From Phycisphaeraceae bacterium (GTDB taxonomy: Bacteria > Planctomycetota > Phycisphaerae > Phycisphaerales > Phycisphaeraceae): a stretch of DNA of 35,507 nt. Shown one piece after another: positions 8,853 through 18,627 of this stretch. A model generated the notes under the pieces. It saw only the letters and a program-made list of their open reading frames with translations. It was not told where the DNA came from and made no database searches. Where the stretch lies: NCBI GenBank assembly GCA_002716625.1, contig PBAS01000004.1, positions 1 through 35,507 of the forward strand, read 5' to 3'. A program made the translations under genes and the position numbers. Positions within the stretch are counted from its first letter, which is position 1, and every line of letters starts with the position of its first letter.

Positions 8853-10766
8853 TTACGGTGCAAGTGCCTGCATCAAACGCGTTTCGAAGACTCCTATTTT
8901 CCGATGCGAACCTTCGCCGGTCCGTGTCACGCCGTGTTTGGCGCATAATGAAAAGAAACGTTTAGCCAAGGGGCGCATCTTCTGTGTCACTTCAGCATCG
9001 GGCTTCTGGCCATCTTTTAATCTCCATATGGGATCGATTGCCGCGCTGTACGCTGCAATAGATGCTTTTTCGACGCGACGCTGAATTTCCGGATTGTTAC
9101 CGGCAAGTGTCATCGCCTCCTCGAATGCATCCAATCCGGCCTGGGCATCGGTTTCGTCAAGTCCCATATCCGCCATGGTCCCGCCCAAGCAGCGGCAGTG
9201 CTTGCCACTGGCGACGGACTGTTCATGGAGATGATTAATCCACCGGGCAATCGGCGGCGCTGCAGGGCCATAATGTAGCGCTAGCCATTCGTTCATGAGT
9301 GTACGACCATCGCGTGATGGGTTCCAAAGAATATTGCTTAACAAATAATTGCGCAGTTCCTCGAATTCATTGCCATTGCTGCTGGACGTTGCCTGCATGA
9401 ACATGCCTCTGACGCCGAGTGACACTTGGTATCGAATGGTTTGACCAATCAGTCGCAGGTTAGGCAATGGTCGCTGGTAGCCGTCATACTCGTCATTAAG
9501 GTAGTAGTTCCATGCATACAGGTGCTTGGTGATTGATGACCAGGTACGCAGCTGCTGGTTCCACCCGACATTTTGAGGACACATGGAATCATTCAGTGCA
9601 TGGATAAAACATGCGCCGATGCTGCACCACATCACCTGGACATTATCGCGGGGCTGCAGTGTCCGAGGCGGGTGTGAAGTGTCCGAATAGGCCAAGGTGC
9701 TGACCATTCGGTCAGGGAATTGGCGGTGTACTTCGTCCGCCACCTCGTTGACGAATGTGATCAGGGCCCCGGCTTTTGTGCCTTGCCGCTCATCGATCGC
9801 TGCGCAAGGCGGGCACTGGCAGTGCGCTCCACCGTCATTTTGGGAAATGGTGACATTGAGCACATCCGGCTGATTGGACAGTTCATCGAGCGCTTTTTGA
9901 GTGACGATCCGCTTGACATCTGGATGGGTCAGGCAAGGCTGCATACCATAAGCGAACTGTCCTCTCTTGAAGTCGATACCATTTTCACCGGGTTTGAGCT
10001 TTGCATATCGCTTGCCCCTGAACAGGCAATAGTATTCCGGGTGATCCTTGGCGTACTGTGCTGGCGGCAACTGTCGTCCAAAGCTGTGGCCGATAAATTG
10101 CATGGGTGTTCGGCCACCGTATTTACCAACTCCACGCCCGTCAGTTGCTCCCACTGGACTGGCATTAACACGTGCGGCATTGAGCTTCAAGCGGGCCGAG
10201 AAAGCGGGTGACGCGTAGTTGGCTTCATAACCCACCCAGCGATAGTCCAGCGGCGGGGGATAGAAACGATCCACGGGTCCGATTCGATGCCAGCGTCCAA
10301 GTGGGGGAATATAGGTGTGGTCGGCGGTGAGGAATCGAACACCGACATGATCTTCTAAAAACGAGTACACGCCGTACAGGGTGCCGCGTGGTCGGCCGCC
10401 AGCAATGACAATGGTGTCATCGCGCACGATAATTCTTAGGTCCTCGGGACCAAATTCATCGACACGGAACCCCGCAGGGTGCCGGGCCATGGCGGTGCCT
10501 GGGCCGATATAGACATGCTGGTCAGGCCCTTTCGGTGTACGTATGATTGGCAGCTTAATGCCACTGGCCTTGGCAAATAGTTCCGAAAACTCCTGCGCTG
10601 CAAACATCTCGCTTTCAATGGCATCAGGAGCGACCACGATGTTCCAACCATCCATTGAAGCCAAGTTTACGCCCTGTGGGTTGGTGCCCAATGCCATGGG
10701 ACCTGTGAGAAGATTGCATGTGGTGGCAGTCAAGATGAATAACAAGATGCAATTTTTTTTTGCCAT
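8853..10766 (-). CDS. Secreted DUF4838 protein, probable glycan-active
   Basis: I start the gene at ATG 10766 (MAKKNCILLFILTATTC) because AGGAGA stands about 8 bases upstream and the first residues form a signal peptide; an earlier in-frame start at 10832 would bury it. The product of about 637 residues begins after the signal with a domain like the N-terminal domain of GH67 alpha-glucuronidases (AAQEFSELFAKASG through YGVYSFLEDHVGVRFL). The DUF4838 core follows, with ISQNDGG, the CQCPPC cysteine cluster and FVNEVADEV. DUF4838 proteins commonly sit in planctomycete and Bacteroidetes glycan loci but have no firmly established activity known to me. Its neighbours are GH20 downstream and the FG-GAP protein upstream. 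Confidence 0.85.
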   Translation of the reverse strand: MAKKNCILLFILTATTCNLLTGPMALGTNPQGVNLASMDGWNIVVAPDAIESEMFAAQEFSELFAKASGIKLPIIRTPKGPDQHVYIGPGTAMARHPAGFRVDEFGPEDLRIIVRDDTIVIAGGRPRGTLYGVYSFLEDHVGVRFLTADHTYIPPLGRWHRIGPVDRFYPPPLDYRWVGYEANYASPAFSARLKLNAARVNASPVGATDGRGVGKYGGRTPMQFIGHSFGRQLPPAQYAKDHPEYYCLFRGKRYAKLKPGENGIDFKRGQFAYGMQPCLTHPDVKRIVTQKALDELSNQPDVLNVTISQNDGGAHCQCPPCAAIDERQGTKAGALITFVNEVADEVHRQFPDRMVSTLAYSDTSHPPRTLQPRDNVQVMWCSIGACFIHALNDSMCPQNVGWNQQLRTWSSITKHLYAWNYYLNDEYDGYQRPLPNLRLIGQTIRYQVSLGVRGMFMQATSSSNGNEFEELRNYLLSNILWNPSRDGRTLMNEWLALHYGPAAPPIARWINHLHEQSVASGKHCRCLGGTMADMGLDETDAQAGLDAFEEAMTLAGNNPEIQRRVEKASIAAYSAAIDPIWRLKDGQKPDAEVTQKMRPLAKRFFSLCAKHGVTRTGEGSHRKIGVFETRLMQALAP

Positions 10767-10855
10767 AGGATATTCTCTCCTAATTACATTACAGGTTGAT
10801 CTTTCTACAAGGGGCAAGTGCCCATTTAGCATACCCGATGATGGGTAATATGAGG

Positions 10856-13597
10856 CTAGTAAACATAGAGCACGCGAACCTCTGTGACTCTGGGTGTGTT
10901 ACCGCTGTTGGTTGCACCTAGGGCCAGTTTGTATTGAACCCATGGACCCGGATGGTCGGGCAGAGTAATCTCCTGCTCCTTTTCGAACCAACTTTCATCA
11001 CCAGTGGGACCTGTCCACGCCGCTTTTTCAAGTTCAGCTTCAGAGCGAGCAAACCGTAACTGCGCTCGAACCCATGTCTTGGGTGGTAGCTCTGCTTCCC
11101 ATGTGATCTGTTTGACGCAAGCATCGGTAGGCAACTGATATGAAGCGGATGTGTAGTACTCCTGTGATCCGGAATCCATGATATTGCCTGGTTGCACATG
11201 CAGCATGCTGTGCGGTCCTGAAGTGGGTAAACGCGTAGGTTGACGTTCATCGAATCCATCCGGTCCGTTCCAAAGGATAAATGATTCACCCACGTGGTCG
11301 CCAAAGGTCTTGTGATTGGCAATAGCCAGGTCGATGTAACCATCCTCATTGAAGTCGGCTGCGATGCAGCCTGCCGAAGAATGGGTGCGTAGCCGGGTTC
11401 GGTTCTTTGCCGAGTAGGTGCCGCCCGGGCCGCCCCAATAGATATACGCATCGATATCACGGTCAATTACACTTTTGTAACTACAGCAGAATAGATCCGG
11501 ATAACCATCGTTGTTGAAATCAGCAATTGTTTTCCCAATTGCCGCCTCTGTGGGTAGTTGTGTATGTCGGTCTTGCCGGAAACCCTCAGGGCCATTCCAA
11601 AAGATGTGGAGAAATGAATCATGCGGTTCGTTGAGGGATGCCTTGCTGCCGCCAACAACCAGATCGGGATAACCATTTCCATTCAGATCCCATGCCATTG
11701 CGTCGCCGGCGCCTTTTGATGTGGGCAGCACTTGGCGGCGGTCTTCTTGGAATCCATCGGGACCACCCCAAAGGATGACGGTCCGATTGGCACCGGCGGT
11801 GCAAACCACCAAATCCAGGTAGCCATCGTTGTTGAAATCCGCAAGGCAGACTTTTCTTACATTGATTTGATCCGGTGGGCCTTCGACCACGGTGAGACGT
11901 TGCGGGTTGTCCAGATCAAAACCATTGGATGTCCCGCGGTAGATCAGGATGGTGGGGTCCCTATAGAGGCTGAAAATCAGATCAAGATAGCCGTTGCGAT
12001 CCAGATCAGCCGCTGCTACGCACCAGCCGCGCCGGGTGGGGAAGATGCAATCAGGTTTCTGGGCGAAGCCGTCGGGGCCACCAAGGTATAAGAACGACCC
12101 TGGATCTAGATGTTGTGCATTTTCGGCGCTATTTACCAGGACCACATCCGGCCAGCTATTATCATTGACATCGCACACCACCGCTGCACATGCGCCACGC
12201 CCCGGTAGCCTTGCCATGTGATCAGTTGAAAAGCCGTCAGGGCCACCGTAATACACATATGAATCAACATCACCAGTACCATTTCGGCCCTGTTGATTTA
12301 CAAAAATAACCTGGGGATCTTTTTGGTCACACGTGCGTGCAATGAACACTCGTCTTGCCCCATGGGTTGGTAGATGCAAGGGATTAGGGTTAACGCCTTG
12401 CTCGGTGCCTTGATAGACAAGCGATTCGATTGAATTGGTCTGCTCATTGTGTGTCTGGCATAACACCACATCAGCAAAGCCATTGCCATTGAGGTCCCCG
12501 ATTGCCACATCACAGGCACGATAGCATGCAATGGCTGTCCGATTTTCCGGTTTGAATCCGTTGGGACTGCCCCAGTAGATCCATGAGCACTCTTGACCCG
12601 AGGTTCGATCACGCCCGGCAAGGACGAGGTCCGTTTGGCCATCACCGTTGATGTCACCGGCAGCAATGGAATAGATATCGGCGCATTGGAATCTGATGGG
12701 CGTGTCGAAAGTGCGATCACTTTTCATTGGTACAAGCAGTGCTTCACGTGCAGACGGTACAAACAGGTGTCTTGTGCCGTTGAATTCAAGGATTTTGGGC
12801 ACTGGGGAGACGGCGCCAACGCGTTCCTCTTCTGATACCGTGGATTCGTCCTGTTGGAGCATTTGTTGGTCCAAGTCCCCAAGCACATCAATATTTGTAA
12901 ACCGTGAAGCGTTGATGCCATCAGGTCCACCCCAGTAGATTCTGGGCGGCTTATCCTTGAAGAAGACATAAAGATCGGCATGACCATTGCCGTCCAGATC
13001 AGCGGCGCTTAATTGATCTGCAGCAATATCAAGGTCCACGTATACCTTGGGCTCGAACCCGATTCCCTGCTGATAGAAGATCCGCAGTTGGCCTTGGGTG
13101 ATAATGGCAAGATCTTCGCGTCCATCACCATTGAAATCGCCAATAGCAGCTGACGTGCCGCCATGAGCTGGGACTTGGATGTGGTACCGTTCGCTAAGTC
13201 CTTCAGGTGAGCCATAATAGAGGTAGGCGTTATAGAGACCTGCATTGCCGCTTTTTTCTCCCGGTAGAAGAAAGTCATCGTAGCCGTCATTGTTCACATC
13301 ACCGACCGCGCCCGAAGACGAGCCGCCTGCTGGCAGTTCCGTCCGCATCGGCGTGCCGAGCACATCGTGGTAGACGTAAGCCGGTGGCGATTCGAGATGT
13401 TCTTGTGCATTACAGAAAAACAGATCGATATAGCCGTCTTTGTTGAGGTCGAACAGATGAATTCTCTGTAGCACACCGGCTTGTGAGACGTACATGTTCT
13501 GGCCTGCGTTACCAAGGGTGCCCCGGGAAAAATCATCGAATCCACGGGTGATCCAGTGTTGTTCGTTATGTCCAGTGGTGTTCATGTTTTCGTCCAT
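10856..13597 (-). CDS. Large FG-GAP/VCBS repeat beta-propeller protein
   Basis: The 913-residue protein contains 12 recognisable calcium-binding repeats of type DxNxDGxxDL, for example DLNKDGYIDLFF, DVNNDGYDDFLL, DFNGDGREDLAI and DFNNDGYPDLFC, alternating with YWGGPDGF-type strands. This is the integrin-alpha-like FG-GAP propeller, here long enough for two propellers. A C-terminal domain of about 110 residues (CVKQITWEAELPP to VRVLYVY) looks like a beta-sandwich. Such propellers usually bind ligands outside the cell, but no signal peptide is visible in MDENMNTTGHNEQHW, which is unusual. No strong ribosome binding site supports either MDEN or MNTT. The gene lies 89 bases upstream of DUF4838 and probably shares its transcript. 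Confidence 0.85.
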   Translation of the reverse strand: MDENMNTTGHNEQHWITRGFDDFSRGTLGNAGQNMYVSQAGVLQRIHLFDLNKDGYIDLFFCNAQEHLESPPAYVYHDVLGTPMRTELPAGGSSSGAVGDVNNDGYDDFLLPGEKSGNAGLYNAYLYYGSPEGLSERYHIQVPAHGGTSAAIGDFNGDGREDLAIITQGQLRIFYQQGIGFEPKVYVDLDIAADQLSAADLDGNGHADLYVFFKDKPPRIYWGGPDGINASRFTNIDVLGDLDQQMLQQDESTVSEEERVGAVSPVPKILEFNGTRHLFVPSAREALLVPMKSDRTFDTPIRFQCADIYSIAAGDINGDGQTDLVLAGRDRTSGQECSWIYWGSPNGFKPENRTAIACYRACDVAIGDLNGNGFADVVLCQTHNEQTNSIESLVYQGTEQGVNPNPLHLPTHGARRVFIARTCDQKDPQVIFVNQQGRNGTGDVDSYVYYGGPDGFSTDHMARLPGRGACAAVVCDVNDNSWPDVVLVNSAENAQHLDPGSFLYLGGPDGFAQKPDCIFPTRRGWCVAAADLDRNGYLDLIFSLYRDPTILIYRGTSNGFDLDNPQRLTVVEGPPDQINVRKVCLADFNNDGYLDLVVCTAGANRTVILWGGPDGFQEDRRQVLPTSKGAGDAMAWDLNGNGYPDLVVGGSKASLNEPHDSFLHIFWNGPEGFRQDRHTQLPTEAAIGKTIADFNNDGYPDLFCCSYKSVIDRDIDAYIYWGGPGGTYSAKNRTRLRTHSSAGCIAADFNEDGYIDLAIANHKTFGDHVGESFILWNGPDGFDERQPTRLPTSGPHSMLHVQPGNIMDSGSQEYYTSASYQLPTDACVKQITWEAELPPKTWVRAQLRFARSEAELEKAAWTGPTGDESWFEKEQEITLPDHPGPWVQYKLALGATNSGNTPRVTEVRVLYVY

Positions 13598-13679
13598 AGA
13601 TATTGGTTTGCCAGGAATCCAAGTTTATGGTTATGGACAGCCTGTTTGATCTTCAGCCCCACCACGGCCAGTCGGGAAG

Positions 13680-14258
13680 CTAGCCGTCCGTGGCTTTGTC
13701 TGGCCATGTGTATTCGTCGAACCATTCCTGCGGTGGTGCCTGCGAAAAAACATTCTGGTAGGCCTCCCTCGCCACTCCGCCGAGGCGGTTCGCCAAGTTG
13801 ACATAGGCTGTGCGGCGGTAATCCCATGCATTTGAACGTTCGACCTGTTCGAGCCAGTCGCACATGTGTACGACACAAAGGTCATGGAAGTCATTGCTGT
13901 CCACATCCATCATCGTGCTGCTGAAGCGATCACGAATTTGATAGGGACCAGTTGACTTTTTGGCTTCTTGATCAAACTGGAATCGATTGATGGCACAGTT
14001 CATCCATGCAATTCGTTCGGGGCGATCACCAACTAGTTTTCGTACTTCACCGCGTTGCTCCAGTGGCAGAGTAAAACCCTCGAAGAGTTCTGTTCCATAA
14101 ATTGAATGGAATATTCCTACCTGCGCCAAACCCTCATCGCATCCCCATCTCTTCAGGTCTCTGTAAACCCCCATGGCATGAGCCAGGTAGCCTTTGGATG
14201 AGTGCTTGACGTCGGTGGCGCCAACCGCGTGAAAATAGGCTGTGATTTCTTCAATCAT
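13680..14258 (-). CDS. DUF6817-type HD-like protein
   Basis: ATG 14258 (MIEEITAYFHAVG) is preferred over the upstream TTG; GGAGA lies somewhat far upstream. The product is about 192 residues and helical, with H-x(n)-H features resembling HD-fold metal hydrolases: HSSKGYLAHAMGVYRDL, then GIFHSIYGTELFEGFTLPL. The HS-x-YGTE motif is what I associate with DUF6817. The activity is unknown. The gene sits between the GH42-like gene and the FG-GAP gene on the same strand, 82 bases before the latter. The call rests on motif memory rather than a search. Confidence 0.65.
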   Translation of the reverse strand: MIEEITAYFHAVGATDVKHSSKGYLAHAMGVYRDLKRWGCDEGLAQVGIFHSIYGTELFEGFTLPLEQRGEVRKLVGDRPERIAWMNCAINRFQFDQEAKKSTGPYQIRDRFSSTMMDVDSNDFHDLCVVHMCDWLEQVERSNAWDYRRTAYVNLANRLGGVAREAYQNVFSQAPPQEWFDEYTWPDKATDG

Positions 14259-14774
14259 TGCCAATGGTCTGATCTCCGGTCCTTATTGTATTGGCAGTGT
14301 AGTATTTCGATGGTTTTGTTGCTGTGATTACTGCTCCCTCGCAGTTTGTGGTACCCGTGGGGCTCCTTCATGTATTCCATCCGGTTTTTCTCTTGTAGTC
14401 GCGCAGGACCGGCGATGTGACCAAGACGTGGTATGTCCAATGCAGGGAAGCATGACCTTTCCAATGTGGCGTGGCTTGTCAGCCATGGCGAAATTGGATG
14501 GCATAAAGTCCAGTCGATCGCATGGCGATATTAAGGTGGGTCCTTGTGCCTGCAAGCGATCAATGAACAGCCATTTTTACCACTGATGAAGTACATACTG
14601 TCCGCTTTGTTCTCGGAAATGTTGATGCGGCTGGATGAATGGCATCAGGGAGACGCAGGGGACATGGGACAAGACCTAGTTCAACCGGTTCACTTGGTTT
14701 TGCCAATCCTTTCAATCTGAAGTTCATGGTGGCAGGGAAACTTCCACGGTCAATTTCGGAATCGATTTATCTGT
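14259..14774. other. Gene-free gap of about 500 bases inside the minus-strand cluster
   Basis: The gap separates the GH42-like gene from the DUF6817 gene. Several overlapping short frames exist on both strands. The cleanest is a 55-codon minus-strand frame from ATG 14727 to TGA 14560 beginning MNFRLKGLAKPSEPVELGL, with no convincing ribosome binding site or family match. The gap may hold a decayed gene or a promoter for the downstream genes. I do not call a gene here. Confidence 0.5.
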
Positions 14775-16790
14775 TTATTGATACTCCACCAATATTGCCA
14801 GCACCTCACAACTACCAGGCACATCCAACGGGATTCTAAGTTCGCCTTGCGGGTTCTGCTGTGCTGATTCAGTTAGATCTTGTTCGTCCCATAGTTCACG
14901 GATACCGGTCAGGCGTGTGCCCTTAGGCAGGTTGACCACAAGCGAAGTTTCAAATCCAACGGGGGCATAGGGAAAGATGATCGCACAGAGGGCACCATCT
15001 CGGACAATTGGTAAAAGTTCCATAGTGGGTATGTCACGAACATCCCACGGGCGCAATTTGCCATAGTCATTGGGTGGTGGGAAAGGTTCAAGCCGCACAG
15101 CAGGCGGCGAGGGACTTAGCCATTGCAGCAAGTTACGGATCAGGGCACAACCGCTTACTGGCTGCCGGATGGCACCGTGGTGACCCTTCTTATGTAAGAC
15201 ATGGAAGGGAACGCCGGCAAGCCATGCCTGCCGTCCACCATGTTCTGATTCACTCACAACCAGCCCGGCAGAACTGTCAATACTTCCCAATATTGTGCCC
15301 TCGGGAACATTTGACCGTGCGCAACTTTGCAGCATGATAGGGCCATCCACGCCTTCAAATACCGGATGGTCAGTTTCGGGTATCAGTTCAAACTCGCCGC
15401 GTTTGAATGGTGCGGGGAGTGGGCACTCGCCTTGCCCATTCCACGGTTCATGGGGCATGTTGCCAATCCAGAGAACGCCCTCGCCGCCTTGTGCTACTTG
15501 TTGAACTGCCGCCATTTGCTTTTCAGTGAGGCAATGCGTGTCCGGAAAAATGACAGGGCCATGTAAATGATCGGCTGCATCTTCCAGTCGCTCATCCCAG
15601 AACCAGCTCCAGGACATTCCCGTGTGGAGCATTACATCTGCAAGTTCTGTCAGGTACCAGTGACCCCAGTTTTCCTCATGATGGCCACGAACTTCCGACT
15701 GGAGTGGTCGGATGGCGGTTGAAAAGGTGTAGGGTTTGCCAGCTTCGAATTCCGGTAGCAGTCGACGGGTATCTTCAAACCCTTCAGCAAAACCGGGAAT
15801 GATATTCATCAGTTCATAGGTATAGGGTGTGATGGTATCGGCCCCAAGGGCAAAGGGGATAATCCCTGCCAGTATTCCATCTTGACGGCTCATGGGCGTC
15901 GTCTTGGTGGAAGGCATAAAACCTTGTGGATAGATGTTGACCTGCTTGTTGAGGCATGCACCGGCCAAGGCGCGTGTGCCTTCTGCCAGGACACGGCGGT
16001 GTGGGCGATGGGGGACAATATTGAAATTTCGATATTGATAAGGATTGGTTGCCAGCACATCGAGCGCTTGCGCGTCACGCGCAAGGCTAAGCCCTTCATT
16101 CCACGGGTTCCCTGCGAATGATCCCGATCGTGTGCTGTGTTGAATGCCGAATAGGACATCAGGCGCCAGTTTCTTGAGTTCACCCCGGAATTCAGCGTGT
16201 ACGCCAGTCCACCGTTGCATGCGAAAGTCAGTCCACTGCCACCAAATTGGATTGTCTGGTTCGTAATCGGATTCGGGTGGGCAGTTGCCGGTCAGTGTCT
16301 TAAATTCACTGCAGCAGTAATCACAGTAGCAACCTGTCTGAGAGGAGACATTAAGGGAACCTTCGTCGTTGAAGTGCACTTCCCGGATACCCGGCCACTG
16401 GACAACTTGGCGCAGAAAGACCATGTACTCCTCCTTGGCCTCTGGTTGAAAGGGGCAGGCGGCCCGAGCCTTGAGTCTTTCTTCCGGGTTCGACCGCATG
16501 CTCTGCGTGTACATGGCCCGATGTGGCGTTTTTTGGATAAGCTTTTCTTTGCATTTCATATAGAGGGTGAAGATGTTGGATCCCAGGTTCCGCTCGTGGG
16601 CCCACTGTGCAATTTGATGTCCCTGGTCCAATGTAAAGCCCGTGCCTTCAAACCCAGAGTCCATATGGAAGACACTGATGCCGATGTCCGTGAACCCTTC
16701 GGCAATCACTGCATCAAGCGTTTCGACATTGAAGCTTTTAGACGGAAAATTTAGCAACGCGCAACGGCGTAATTTGCGGGGGGGGTGCAT
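14775..16790 (-). CDS. GH42-like clan GH-A putative glycoside hydrolase
   Basis: The 671-residue protein has an N-terminal TIM-barrel-like region: FNVETLDAVIAEGFTDIGISVFHMD, then FTLDQGHQIAQWAHERNLG, then an EVHFNDEGS strand with D142/E143 as a candidate catalytic position. The C-x-C-x2-CC cluster at about 154-160 (CYCDYCCSEF) and DFRMQRWTGVHAEFRGELKK resemble the post-acid/base region of GH42 beta-galactosidases. Residues from about 420 onward form the glutamine-amidotransferase-like fold of GH42 middle domains (GPVIFPDTHCLTEKQM), followed by a C-terminal beta domain. No signal peptide is present. The ATG at 16790 follows AAAGGAAC, a usable ribosome binding site. The exact family is unassigned; the substrate is unknown. 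Confidence 0.7.
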   Translation of the reverse strand: MHPPRKLRRCALLNFPSKSFNVETLDAVIAEGFTDIGISVFHMDSGFEGTGFTLDQGHQIAQWAHERNLGSNIFTLYMKCKEKLIQKTPHRAMYTQSMRSNPEERLKARAACPFQPEAKEEYMVFLRQVVQWPGIREVHFNDEGSLNVSSQTGCYCDYCCSEFKTLTGNCPPESDYEPDNPIWWQWTDFRMQRWTGVHAEFRGELKKLAPDVLFGIQHSTRSGSFAGNPWNEGLSLARDAQALDVLATNPYQYRNFNIVPHRPHRRVLAEGTRALAGACLNKQVNIYPQGFMPSTKTTPMSRQDGILAGIIPFALGADTITPYTYELMNIIPGFAEGFEDTRRLLPEFEAGKPYTFSTAIRPLQSEVRGHHEENWGHWYLTELADVMLHTGMSWSWFWDERLEDAADHLHGPVIFPDTHCLTEKQMAAVQQVAQGGEGVLWIGNMPHEPWNGQGECPLPAPFKRGEFELIPETDHPVFEGVDGPIMLQSCARSNVPEGTILGSIDSSAGLVVSESEHGGRQAWLAGVPFHVLHKKGHHGAIRQPVSGCALIRNLLQWLSPSPPAVRLEPFPPPNDYGKLRPWDVRDIPTMELLPIVRDGALCAIIFPYAPVGFETSLVVNLPKGTRLTGIRELWDEQDLTESAQQNPQGELRIPLDVPGSCEVLAILVEYQ

Positions 16791-17037
16791 TATCTCTGTT
16801 CCTTTAAATATTGATTAACCGTTCTGTTATGTCGTTTGTGTTTGGGGAAGGGGTTTCTGATTAATCATGAAGATTGCAATGCATTAACATCCCATAATGG
16901 GGCATACATTTTAGTTCGTTGGTCACTTCAATCATGTTGTTTCTGGCGGTTCTTGCCATTGCTGTTGAACGGCCTTCTGATTTTGGACGCCAATGGGTAC
17001 GAAGTCATCCTTTCACTGTGATGACTGGAGGTGATCG

Positions 17038-18555
17038 TCAAATACCCAAAAGTGATGCCACGCGCTGCGGTGGTCCCAGGTTAACGCCGGACTTGTGCAA
17101 GACGCGTTGCAGCTCTTTGACGTCAATATCATGAGGGGGAACACCTGTCTTCGCGCACATGGTTGCAGCAACCCCAGCCGTTTGTCCCATGGTCAAGACC
17201 GATTCTCGGCAACGGAGGTTCGGTGGTTTTTGGTGGGCAGCGACGCCCGCAACCAATAACCCCTCCACGCGTTTGGGCAGAAGCTGTCGATAAGGGATGT
17301 CCGCAAACCCATACCCGTCACGCAGATCATAAGTCTGGTGAATGACATCGTCATGACGCGTATTGTCAATAATATCTTGCTGGGTCACAATGTATTGTGC
17401 CTCTATGGCGCGGCCACCGCGGGTACCGATATAGGGCGATAGGTGCATCAGGTAGGAATTTTCAAATCCAGGGATGTACTTACGCATAAACAGGACCGTG
17501 TTGAACATGTATTTCCTCGTGTCCCGTTCGAGCATGGTCATGTGTTCACTGTTGAGTGTGTCCACGTCCCCGTCGATATCAGCACGGTCCCACAACATGC
17601 CGTTAGTAGGATTCACAACCTGTGCTTGCTTATTGGCCCAGGGAAACACGCATGAGATGCGACCCACATCACCAATCCAGCCAATGGCTTGATACCCGTC
17701 ATCTTCCCAGGCGCGGCGGATTAAATCAGCAATGGGACGAAGCCGATTGATGTGTGCACCCAGTCGCCCGGCCACATAATCAACATCCGGTATAAGGACC
17801 TCGTCGATCCACTGGTTGAACTTGTCGGGAATGGTTGTTCGACTTTCGACGAACTGCTTGAAAAGGTCTGTGTCCACATTGGCAATGGCAACGCTGATGT
17901 TCATGCTGGGTTGACGGTTGGGTGCCACGATGGGCGCCCCGGCACGCTGGGAAAATCCTGCATTGGCCGTGCAGTCAATGGTTACCTTGGCGCGTACGGC
18001 TTGGCGTCCCGAGACGTTTTCAATGAAAAGCCCTTGGACCGTATTGTTGTCACTTAGGATTGGGTCAGCAGCGTAGGTTTGCAGCATTTGCTGGGCGCCG
18101 GACTCTTCTAGCATCTGGTTGCACAGATAGCCGACCCGCAAGCTGGTACTGGCGAAGTTCTCGATTGGCCCCATCTGTTCGTAAAGGTCGAACAATCTTG
18201 CCATCCACTCGCCTGCCAGCCCACATCCACGCACGTGCTCGCGAATGTCAGGGGGAACGGGGTCCGCATGCTTTGTGCTGATCCAGTGAGTTGATGGCGC
18301 TGAGTTCTTGTCCTCATCACCTTTGACCGGGAAACGCTGTGGATCGAGCAGCGCAAGATCCAGAGCTCCAGCAGCCCACCCACCGGTGCTCATGCATCCA
18401 CCTACCGAACCGAATCTTTCAATAAGCACCACACTTGCGCCGCTGCGTGCGGCGGTCACTGCGGCGGCGAAGCCAGCTGCTCCCCCTCCTACCACTGCCA
18501 CATCAACATCGGCTGCGATGGCGACTTGTCCCGCTGGATAACTCTGATTGCTCAT
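17038..18555 (-). CDS. FAD-dependent oxidoreductase
   Basis: I choose ATG 18555 (MSNQSYPAGQVAIAADVDVAVV), which has AGGAC upstream, over the TTG at 18582. The product is 505 residues. VDVAVVGGGAAGFAAAVTAA (residues 17-36) is the FAD-binding Rossmann motif, followed by VLIERFGSVGGCMSTGG, the pattern of the FAD-dependent oxidoreductase family with a Gly-Gly-Cys-x-Ser loop. The C-terminal end has VEGLLVAGVAAHQKPPNLRCRESVLTMGQTAGVAA, which closes the FAD site. Related proteins oxidise sugars, polyols or other catabolites, and many planctomycete copies have no known substrate. It lies 72 bases downstream of the GNAT-like gene and 247 upstream of the GH42-like gene. Confidence 0.88.
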   Translation of the reverse strand: MSNQSYPAGQVAIAADVDVAVVGGGAAGFAAAVTAARSGASVVLIERFGSVGGCMSTGGWAAGALDLALLDPQRFPVKGDEDKNSAPSTHWISTKHADPVPPDIREHVRGCGLAGEWMARLFDLYEQMGPIENFASTSLRVGYLCNQMLEESGAQQMLQTYAADPILSDNNTVQGLFIENVSGRQAVRAKVTIDCTANAGFSQRAGAPIVAPNRQPSMNISVAIANVDTDLFKQFVESRTTIPDKFNQWIDEVLIPDVDYVAGRLGAHINRLRPIADLIRRAWEDDGYQAIGWIGDVGRISCVFPWANKQAQVVNPTNGMLWDRADIDGDVDTLNSEHMTMLERDTRKYMFNTVLFMRKYIPGFENSYLMHLSPYIGTRGGRAIEAQYIVTQQDIIDNTRHDDVIHQTYDLRDGYGFADIPYRQLLPKRVEGLLVAGVAAHQKPPNLRCRESVLTMGQTAGVAATMCAKTGVPPHDIDVKELQRVLHKSGVNLGPPQRVASLLGI

Positions 18556-18627
18556 TGATGAATGTCCTGTTCTGTTTGCCAAAACCTATCGGGACCGTCC
18601 GCGACAAGGTCCCATGCGGTTTTTATC

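Noticed and set aside
11467..13600. Tandem DNA repeats in the FG-GAP gene
   Set aside because: The repetition is at protein level (DxNxDGxxDL); the DNA units differ too much to be a recent tandem repeat.
16197..16754. Plus-strand 185-codon frame
   Set aside because: It is antisense to the GH42-like gene and shows no recognisable domain.
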